Source: Symbiodinium natans
Taxonomy: Eukaryota > Sar > Dinophyceae > Suessiales > Symbiodiniaceae
Direction: 5' to 3'
Assembly (NCBI GenBank): GCA_905221605.1
Contig: CAJNDS010001113.1
Coordinates: forward strand, 1,033,163 to 1,097,162
DNA length: 64,000 bases
Under the pieces are notes generated by a model. It made no database searches. It was not told where the DNA came from and was given only the letters and a program-made list of their open reading frames with translations. Shown here one piece after another: positions 12,501 to 23,000 of this stretch. Both the position numbers and the translations under genes were made by a program. Positions within the stretch are counted from its first letter, which is position 1. The number at the start of each line of letters is the position of its first letter.

Positions 12501-15500
12501 CAAAGTTCTGCTGCCCAGGAAAGAGTCAATCTCCTACGCTTGTCCATGGTCCAAAACACCGAGGCGCGATGTGCGCCCAGCTTCCGATGGCGAAAAGGAA
12601 GCAGAGGAGGATCGACGTGAGGATGATGGCGATGATGGCAGGTGGAGATCCTGAGGGAAGGAAGTCCATCTGAAGGACCTCGGGAACAGAAATCTCTGGG
12701 CATCGTGCTCAGCCGAAGCAAGGCAAACCCTTTTGGGGCCCATTTTGGGGCGCCGTGCCTGTTTCTTGCGGACAAGGCTCACTGCCGTGCCCCTCGGGCC
12801 GTAGCCGGTATGCCACCAAATAGCGGCCGAAGGCAGAGGTGAACGTGGGTAGGAACACGTTCACGCCGACCACTATGGCCACCCAGATGCCTTTGGCCGC
12901 CACGAGCACTGCCTCAGATGTGTTGGGCATGCTATGACCTGAGGATATGCCGCTTCGCGGCTGCCACCCTGCCATCTCCGAATCAAGCTAGAGCTGCCAT
13001 GAGCAAGGCCGGCAAGATGGACGTGGCCCAGTGCACCGTGACGAAGGAGCTGTCCAGGCCCCAGCGTCTGAGCAGGCATTGGTTTGAGAAACTGGAGCTG
13101 GCGCTGCGCCCCTGGGCGAAAGCCACCGGCAGCTCCAGGGCCGTCAGCAAGGATGCAAGCCCGCTGTTCGCGGAGTCCTGGCACTGTCTGCGGCCATCTT
13201 CTTTTTTCACCTCTCTACTGAGGGCTTCACTGCGGCTTTACTGAAGTTTTACCGGAGCTTTGCTGCTGGTTTGATCTCGCCAGAACATGTTGGAATTTTT
13301 AGGAGCCCTCAGGTCTTGCAGATGGCGGAAGGCGCTCGTCTGCATGGCACCAGACCTCAGGCTCAGCAGGGAGCAGAGAGCGGAGCGGTGCGAGGAGCAC
13401 CCGCATGTCCCCCCACAAGACCCCAAGACCCCAAGACCCCAAGAAAGCCGGAGGGGAAGAACTCTTGCACTTTGTGCCCTCAGTTTTGGGCGCCTACTTC
13501 ACTTCCAGCAGGGAGTTGAAAGAAGCAGGGGTCTCAAAGCGGCCTTCGCCTTCGGTGCCAAGTGGCATGGCAATGGACCCAACCGCGGCAAACGCCATCA
13601 GCCTCGAGCATCCACTCTACGCTTCTTGTTAACTCAAATGGCCCGGTACGGAGATGACACATATGACACGGATAATCATTCCTGAGCTCACAATCGAATA
13701 TCGCGGCGAGCTGCTGGTTCAGCATCACTGAGCTCTTGTTATTCTCAGCCTTCGCGCTCGTCACCTGCCGGCGCCACAAGAAGCTGCACAAGTAGCTGGA
13801 CGCAGCTGCACTGGGGCAGCTAAAAGAATTTGGGGGATCAGCCGCCGACCGTGGCCACGGCCGAGATGAACAACCCGATCTCTTTCGCCAGGTAGAAGAA
13901 GATGAAGAGGAGAACCTGCCGAGATGTGCACATGCAGTGGAGTCGCAGGGTGCTGTGGCATGCCGACCGTCAAACTCTAGCGTTTCTGGCGCCTGCCGCT
14001 GCGACGTGGAGCAGTGTATGCACTGCAGCGCGGCGCTGTCCGCCCAAGCGAACTCCGCGGCACAGCGCATGCACCTTGCAGAATCTTCACGCAGCCGTCT
14101 GAGCACCCCACCATCTGCCAAATGCCACGAAAAGTTGAGGCAAATGAGCCCTGTAAGCATGCAAAGTGCCAACAGCAGAAGGCCCAGCCACCTAGGCACC
14201 CTTCACTCAGAAGCGCTTACCATACGAGCAGCTGTGAAGAATTCGCTGCAGATGATAGCTACGAGATGGTGGGGCATGGACTTTTTTGCAGGGTGCCTCA
14301 TCGCCTTGAAGGACTTTGAAGAAGCTTCACACAGTGTTACGTGGCCACATTTCCGGCATGAACATGTGATTCGATCATCGCCACAAGAAACCTCCTACAG
14401 TCATGAGCTAATGAACTGGAACCTTCCCCCCTCTAACTATGTTATATAGTGGAGCTAGTGCAACCGATCATGACATAACCCCAACGTAACCAGCTCCACA
14501 GCAAAAGGCTGTCCAGCAGCCCGGGCCCGGCGTAGCCACGGGCGCACATGGGCTTCCTCACTTCGGCGGCGTCCTACCGGAAGTGTTTCATATGTCAGAA
14601 GTCTCCCCCCCCCCCCCCCCCCCGAGATTTCTGGAGAAAAAAACCTGCCTGTAAGAGGGCTTCATCTCAGCTGGTGCTTTGCTCTCCCCCCGTCCTCCAA
14701 CTCCTCGCCGGCTTTCAGCTTGCCACCCGGGCACGTGGCTGTGTTCGGGCACCGGTGCCAGTCCGTGAAATTGCTCGCGTTGACCTCGGCCACGTCACTT
14801 TGCGAAGCAAAAACCAAAAATTTAATTACAAACAAGCGCGCTTGGCAGGAGCCAACATGCCGAGCCCCGGGCCATGTACCCAGGAGGTATCTCGAGCCGG
14901 GTGGATGTGCAGCTCACAGCCGCGCTTATGCGGGGGCATCTTTGGCATTTACTGCTGTTGGCAGCCAGCCGGATCTGCCCCTCCGGGCACTTCTGGCAGG
15001 CTGCACGCGTGCCAGACCTCTGCAGCCCTGCTCCACGTGCGCACTCCGCGGTAGGTACATCTGTCACGGGGCCGTCCACAAAGCAGCCGTTGGCTGCATG
15101 CCTGCAAACCAACCTTGCGATGGTTGCATGACCGCCAACCATCAGAGAGGTCGTTCTGCCGGCCAAGACCGCTGTGTCTAGCCGAAGCTCCTTTCCCGCG
15201 TACACAGCGTCGCCCATGCCAGCTGTGCAGTCGTTCCCAATCACTTGGCCGGAAACTGCCATGTTGCCTTCTTTCACATGGACAGCGCCACCAACGCTGG
15301 TCCTTCCGAGGCACCGGCACCTGTTGAAGGTGGCAATTCCTGTGAGGTTCACGTTCCCAGACTTGACGAAGATGCCTCCTGGACGCGGCTACGTAAGATG
15401 CCGGGGCTGCAGGATGCGAAAGATGGAAAGCACGAGATGTTTTGGGGAATGTTGGAGATTTTTGTTGCCTTGAACTCAGTTGGTCCCGTCGTGTCCCGTT

Positions 15501-18500
15501 GGATCACGGCATTCTCCCCTAGAATGTCACTTTGACGCTTTCCAATTCCCAAGCTACGCCAGGCATGCTCATTGCGGCCGCTTTCGTTGAGGTCTCACAT
15601 TCAGGACTGCCGGGTGGCCAGTGCAGATGCTCGGGCGACGGAAGCTTTGCGAGAGTTGGGGTCGGGTACTGCGCTCTTCAAAGACTGGACGCACGCCTCT
15701 TTTTTTATCTCCGGCCTCCAGCATCTTGTGCCTGGCAGTCCTCCAGCACCCAACGGCCAGAGCCCAGGAGGTGCTGGTGGACATGGAGGGCACCTCTTTT
15801 TCAGGGGCTCTCTCCGCAGTTCTTGTCTTTTTTTAACCTGCTTTTTTTTGCCGGGCAACTACGTGGCTTTCTCTAGCGCGGGGGGGGCGGGGGGGGAGGG
15901 AGAAGGGTGTGGAGATCGGGCAAAGGGCTTGCAAAGGCGAGCTATTCGTTCTGAAAACGGCGGCGGCGCCTCCGCTTCCACGGGCCGTGGCATTGTGGAC
16001 CTGGAGGGAGGTGTTCACGATGGTCATGTTCCCACCAGAAAGGAAGGCGCCTCTACGACTCCATCGGGGCTCAGTCCGGACAGGCTCATATACATATTAT
16101 ATACACACACATATATATATATATATATAATTAGACTTCTGTCGACATCCCCCCCCCCCACCCCGCAACAAAGAAAACGCAAAGGCAGCCCCCCCCCAAC
16201 ACCCCCCCCACACACACCCCCCATCCCCAAAAAAAAAATCATTGATATGTGCATTCCGCCTAAAAACTGACTCCGGGGCTCTCAACCTTGAAGCCTCCGT
16301 CACCAACCTTCGAAGCACCAGGAGGGCAAAGCCTCGCACCTTCCAGAGTACTGTGTCGGCCGCGTAGGGCTTGTATATAAGTTCGCACTGATTCGAGACC
16401 TGATACCATCATCTCAGAGGTCTTCTTGCTCGTACAGGTTGTGTTTTTGGTTTGGGGGGAGCTGCGCGCCTCCATCATTCACAGCGGCCGTGTTGGGATC
16501 GGAGGGAGGCGCTCACGATCTCGATGTTCCCGACAGAATTGAGGGAGCCTCTACGACTCGAGAGGGGTTCGGTCCGGAGGGGCTCATACGATAGAAAGGT
16601 ACTCGAAACCTCTCAGCCACGCTTTTGCGAAGACTCGGCCCTATCCACCCATCGAAGCAAGGATGGGATTTCTGGCTGAAACCGAGTAGTATCATGAAAG
16701 GAAGTTGCAGACTCTCGCTGCCATTTCTATCATTGGTTTTGCTTTTCCTGTTGTCGCCGGAGTCCTGTTAGTGCTCTGTGTACGAATCCGCTCTGGGATC
16801 TCCTCCAACATTCGTTCAGGCCCTGTCGTTCAGAGGTTCTCTGTGGCACAATCTTGGAGACTGCTTCACGTTTAGGGCTTGCAGCGCTTAGGTTTAGGCG
16901 TAGAGGATACATGGAAGGAGCCTGGTCGTGACAGTAGTTGTAAGAGACTTCCAAGAGATGAGGGGATGGGACCTAATTCCCTGTCGGCTTGATGCTTTGG
17001 GATCGACGTAAAGCGTCTCTTTGAATAACCCCACGCACCCCGCAACAAAACCGCAAACAAAACGTCATGCGAGAAAACCCAAAATAACCCACCAACCCAA
17101 CCACCCACCTGCCCGCCCCAAAACAACAAAAAAGTTGTCACTCGCTCAAAGGTTGACTCCGGGCTATAACACCTGAAGCCTCAGCCCTTGAAGCACGAAA
17201 ACTCTCCCACCGCAGCTGTGAGCCTGTGGAAAACCGCCGATTTTGGTCCGTGAGGGCAAAGCTCGCACGACTCCGAAACACTTGAAAACGAATCAGACGT
17301 CGACGGTCTACAGGTACCTACAGGTATCGTGTTCTTTGGAGGGGAAACCTAAACCTAAACCCTAAACCAAACCGAAGGCCTGGCAAGGCGAGGCGGTACA
17401 GGGGAGAGCAGCCATCGCGCCTCCATCTTGAGCGGCCCTGGCGTTGTGGACCTGGAGGGAGGCGTTCAGGATCTCGGATGTTCCCTCTGGAAGAGAGGAC
17501 GCCTCGCGGCCCGACGTGGTGAGTTAGGAGGGCTTCGTAGGGCAAGGGATCCAAAAAACCCCCCCCCCCCCCCACCGCGCATACAAAGCGCCATCGGAGA
17601 AACATAAAGGACAACCCTTCGAAGCACCAGGAGGGCAAAGCCTCGCACCGCGTATTTTTGCTGAAAATCTGCAACTGGGTTAACAGAAGCGTCCTCCGCT
17701 CTCGGCTTTGGGAGACACTTGAACGAACCAGAAGTCTACGGTCTCGGGTGTGTATGGGTGTTGGGGCAGCGGGCTCCATTGAAAGATGGGCCTGGCATTG
17801 TGGACCTGGGATGGGCTTCAAGATCTCGTGTACAGAAGATGGGGGCTTCCAAAGATTCGGCTGGGGTCGCGGGGATTCGCATTTACTTCACAACTCAACC
17901 AATCAAAAAACAAAAGCTTCCACGCTTTTCTGCAGATACCGATACCACCAAGCCATGGCACAGAAGGATGAAGGACCCAGCTTCCCGCGGATCTTCTGCT
18001 GAATCTGCAATTCTTAGAAAGCCCAGGTGGTCCGCCTCTGTTCAGAAGCTGTTGCGAATACCTTTCTTTCCCTAGGCCCTTGAAATGAAGGAAACGAATG
18101 CGTGTTCGCTTGTTGGCTGTGCTTTCTTCTGATCGGGGCTCTAAAAAATGTTCATCATGAGAGTGAGCCGCTGCCAATTTCTGTTTCGAATAAACATAAC
18201 AGGAATAGCTTGGTTAATTCAGTGGGCTCTTCCTAGAAAACACAACTAAAACGGCCCGCTGTCGACTTTAAAAGAACTACACACCTTGAAAAGCGGAAGT
18301 AATTTAATTGAACTTAAGCATTGGAAGTGGAAGGAAGAAAAGGCATGTAAAACTATATAGAAAGACTCAAAAAAAAAACTGAGCGAACGAAACAAGCCTG
18401 CAGCTGATGTAATTTGATGACGTTTTGAGATTGACTCACAAGGGGTGCCAAAAAAAACCCTGTCCTATAAGGAAAACAGGCGCCTAAAAAACCGGGTTGT

Positions 18501-20029
18501 TCGTGGACGTTTGGAGAAGGTTTTGTTTATCATATTGTCTGTTTTTTCAATTGTTTTTTGCGGGGGGGGGGGGGGGGGGGGTCACGACCATGTTGCTGTA
18601 TCCATGCCCAAAACACCGGTATTTACAGCGTTTTTGCTCCTCTAGACAACATGCTGCTCCAGGATGTTTGACGTTTCTGTAACAAGACACACTGTCACAA
18701 GGCCTATGCAAAACGGTGCGTCGTCATGACGCTCGAACCACTAACAACTGCCACCAGAAGCAACATAAAAGAAAAACGAAAATGCATAAAACTGACCCTT
18801 GTGTGCATGTCGTAAAACATTCGTAAAAACCATGGTTTTATGTGCTTGTTTGCCGCCATTGCGGCCTTTCACTAGAACGCAGGCAAGTGGGCTACGGCTG
18901 ACATTTCATGATTCGTCCTGGTGTTCTCATTTTCAGATTTTTAGGCGAAATATTATTGCATGTGCATAAAACATCAGTGTTAGTGGGTGTTTCCTATGCT
19001 TTCCTAATTCTCTGGGTGTCAGCTTGACCATGAAGTTCCGAGCACAACGTGCCCAAAACCCGAGCGAACAGCATGTCGCATGCTTCAAGTCTCCAGGTTT
19101 TTGTGCGCCTGTGACCTCCTATAAGGGCCCCTTAATGATAATGGAGAATAAAGCAAGGGACACCTTCTGACCCCAGCTGCTCATGCGCTTGCAGACTCTC
19201 GCTGCCAGTTCCTCTATTACTTGGCTTCTTCCTTGTTGTCGCCGAACTGTGCGAGTTCGCTCCTGGGATCCTCCAAACTTCGCCTCGGGCCCTTGGACCA
19301 TAGGGCTTGTAGGGTTTAGGCAAAACCTCGCACCTTCCAGGGGGTGTGGGAATCAGGCGAAGGCCTTGGACGGAATTTTCTTGGGAGCGGTGACCGCGCC
19401 TCCATAGCGCGCCGTAACGTTCTGGACCTCGAGGGAGGCGTTTACGAACCCGATCTTCCCGCCAGAATAGAGGGCGCCTCTGCGGCTCGAGCGGGGGTTT
19501 AGGGTTTAGGGTTCAGGGTTTAGGGTTTAGGGTTTAGGGTTTAGGGTTTAGGGTTTAGGGGTTAGGGTTTAGGGGTTAGGGTTTAGGGTTTACGCTTTTC
19601 GGGTTTAGGGTTCAGAGGTTCACAGACTGGCTTTCACCACGACGGCTTCTGTGGAGCCTTCTATGACTTCTATGTCTTGCGCTCCCTGGTCTTTTAACTC
19701 GACTTTAAAAAAAAAGAGAGAGAGACTTCTGTCGGAACCTCACCCCCACCCCCCCCCCCCCCGCCCAAAGGTCGCACAGCTCACGTTGTTGCTGTTGCTG
19801 TTTTGCTGTTGCTGTGGCTGTTGCTGTTGCTGCTGTTGGGGGGGGGGGGGGGGAATGGATCGGGCGAAGGCCTTGCAAGGCGATGTTTTTACAGGGAGCG
19901 GACACTGCGCCTCCTTGATCTGTGGCCTTGGAGTTGTGGACCCGCAGGTAGGTGTTCGCGATGTCCATGTCCTTGAAGGCGTCGAAGGCGCCTCCGCGAC
20001 TCGAGCGGGGCGCAGTCGGAGGGGTACTG

Positions 20030-20061
<32 letters not shown>

Positions 20062-23000
20062 CATACATTTTATTTATTTATTTGTTTTTATATTTATATT
20101 TATATTTATATTTATATTTATATTTATATTTATATTTATATTTATATTTATATATATATATATTTTTTATTTATTTATATGTATATTTGTATTTATATAG
20201 GATGGACTCCAATCACCCTCCAGCCACTTCTCCCTGCTGCCGCCGCATCATGACAAAACGCCGCTCGAGATGGAAAAAAACACCCCGAGAGAACATCTCC
20301 GCGGGGTTTTTGAAATGTCGGCGCGCATTTCGGCCTGCCGGCACGTGCTTTTGACATGTTTGGCGCTCTACGGGGATTTTGGCACGTCGGCGCGTGTTTT
20401 AGGCATGTCGGTGCGAGCTTCTGGGATGTCGACGCGTGCTGTCAAATTTCTTCCATCTATGCGCATTTGTCTGGGCACGTCGGCGCATAGGTTTGACATG
20501 TCGGCGCGCTTTTTGACATGTCGGCGCATGGCTGAAATTTAAGTGCTATGGCATGTCTTCCTCATTGCTTCCCTTCTTTCCCTTATGGGCCCTTATAGGC
20601 CCTTAGGGACACCTTCGGCTCATGAAACGAGGTTGCTGCCATTTCCTCATCATTGGCTGCCTGTTCTCGCTGGGATGCTTTAGGGCTCTGTGTACGAATC
20701 CGGTCCTGGGATCACCTCCAATAATTCGCCTCGAGGTGCTGGTCTGAGGTTCAGAGGCTGCGGCGTGTCATGTGGGCTACCATCCTTACGTACCACTGTG
20801 TGAGGGATTTCCAACCTATCCGAAGAAGTCCCACTGAGAAACGGAGATCTAGGAGACTCTGGGGCACCATGACAGCTTCTGTGGAGAGTTCGCACCTTCC
20901 GCCTTCTGTGTTTTGCTCCGTGGTTAAGAACTCGACGCAAATATAAACTTCTGTCGGAACCTCACACCCTCTCCCCCTACACCCGAAAAAACAACGTCAT
21001 TGTCACTCCGCTGAAAGGGCTGAAAGGCTCTAATCCTGGAAGCTCGACCGGAAGTGTGAATGCAGGCGGGGGGGGACAGGGGCGGGGGCAAAGCTTCGCA
21101 ATGCTTCGCACCTACCAGAGTACGCTGTCACGGTCTTCTACAAGTTCGCACTGATTCGAGACACATGATACAAATCAGAAGTCGATCTGGCCAAGGCCTT
21201 GCAAGGGCTTCTTTTGGGAGCGGCCGTCACGCCTCCACGCCAGCCCGCCGTGGCGTTGTGGACCTCCAGGGAGGCATTCGCGATCTCGATCTTCCCGTTG
21301 TCGGAAGCAAGGGCACCTAGGCTCTAAGCCCTGAAGCCTCCCATAGCCTCCCTCACTCAGCCGACCTCGACCGCAACTCTCAACCTGCAAACCTGGCGAT
21401 TTGGGTCCATGCTGTGCACAGCTCGCACTGCTCGGAGGCAGAAGGTCTACGTACGGAGCTTATGTTGTTGTTGGTGGGCAGAATGGATCGGGAGAAAGCC
21501 TTGCAATGCGATGGTTTACAAGTAGTGGCCGTCGCGCCTCCCTTCATGTTGGCCATGGAGTTGTGGACCTCGAGGGACGCGTTCACGATCTCGATGTTCC
21601 CTCTGGAAAAGAGGACACCTCCGCGGCGCGAGCGTGCGGTTCGCATGCTTTGGTTTAGAAATCGAAGCAAATCTAGGCTTCTGTCGGAATAACCTCACAA
21701 ACTCACACCCGCAACAAAACGTCATGCGAGAAGCGTAAAAGCAGCCCACCCACTCCCCATCCCAAAAACAAACATCATTGTCACTTCCGTGCCCTAAACC
21801 TTGAAGCCTCTGTCACTCAACCCTTGAAACGCGGAGACCTCGACCGCAACTCTGAACCCGAAAACCTGGCGACTTGGGTCCATGCAGGGCAACGCTCACA
21901 CTACTCGCACTTGAAACGAATCAGAAGGTCTACAGCTTATGTTGTTGGGGGGCAGGAATGGATCGGGTGAAGGCCTTGCAAGGCGATGTTCTACAGCGGC
22001 CCATCGCGCCTCCGCTCATGGCACTGGCGTTCTGGACCTTGAGGGAGGCGTTCACGATCTCGATGTTCCCTCTGGAAAAGAGGACGCCTCTGCGGGGCGA
22101 GGGCCGGGTGCGGTCGCAAGGTTCGTATGCTTCCCTTCTTTCTTTTTTCTTTCTTTTTTCTTTCTTTTCTTGAGAAAGGCTTCCTAAACCTGTGCCACAA
22201 CTGCCCTCCTGACAAGAGGTTGTGGTTCTCGCGCCTCCATCCGAGGAGCCGGCCCTGGCATTGTGGACTTTGAGGGAGGCGTTCAGGATCTCGATGTTCC
22301 CTTGGGAAGAAAGGACGCCTCTGCGGCGCGAGCGGGGTGCGGTCGGAGGATTTGTGCGTAATGACTCCAGCCTCTCCCGTTGCTTCCCTTCTTTCCCTTT
22401 GTAGGCTCTTGGGGACAGCTTCTGACCCCCACCTGCTCATGAAAAGATGCAGCGGTTTCCTCATGGGCCATCTTCTTCCTTGTTGGACTCTTTTGTTAGG
22501 GGGTGTGGGGATCAGGCTAAGGCCTTGCTTTGCCGGCGAGCGCGCCTCCACTGAAACCGGCCGTGGCGTTCTGGACCTCGAGGGAGGCGTTCGCGATGGT
22601 CATGTTCCCGCCGGAAGAGAGGACGCCTCTGCAGGGCGCAGCTGGGGGCCGTTCGTACCCTAAACCCTAAACCCCAAACCCTAAACCCTAAACCCACGCC
22701 TCCCTCCAGTGGCCGACCTATCCCACCTCCCGCAAGCAAAGATGCCTGAAGGACCCAGCTCCCCCGCAGATCCGCTGGGATCCCTGATTGTCTGAGAGCC
22801 TAGGCGCGTCCTCAGCTCTCGACCCGGCTCCTCCTTGCTTCCCTTCTTTTGTGCCTATATGCAAATAGGGACATCCTTCTGGCCCCACAACCCCCAAGCA
22901 ACTACACTGAGCTCTGCTCAAGGCTCAGTTCCACTCTGGGGAGCGCAGGAGCGCAGCAATTCTCTCGGGCACATTTCTCAGAAGTGGCCAACACAATAAC

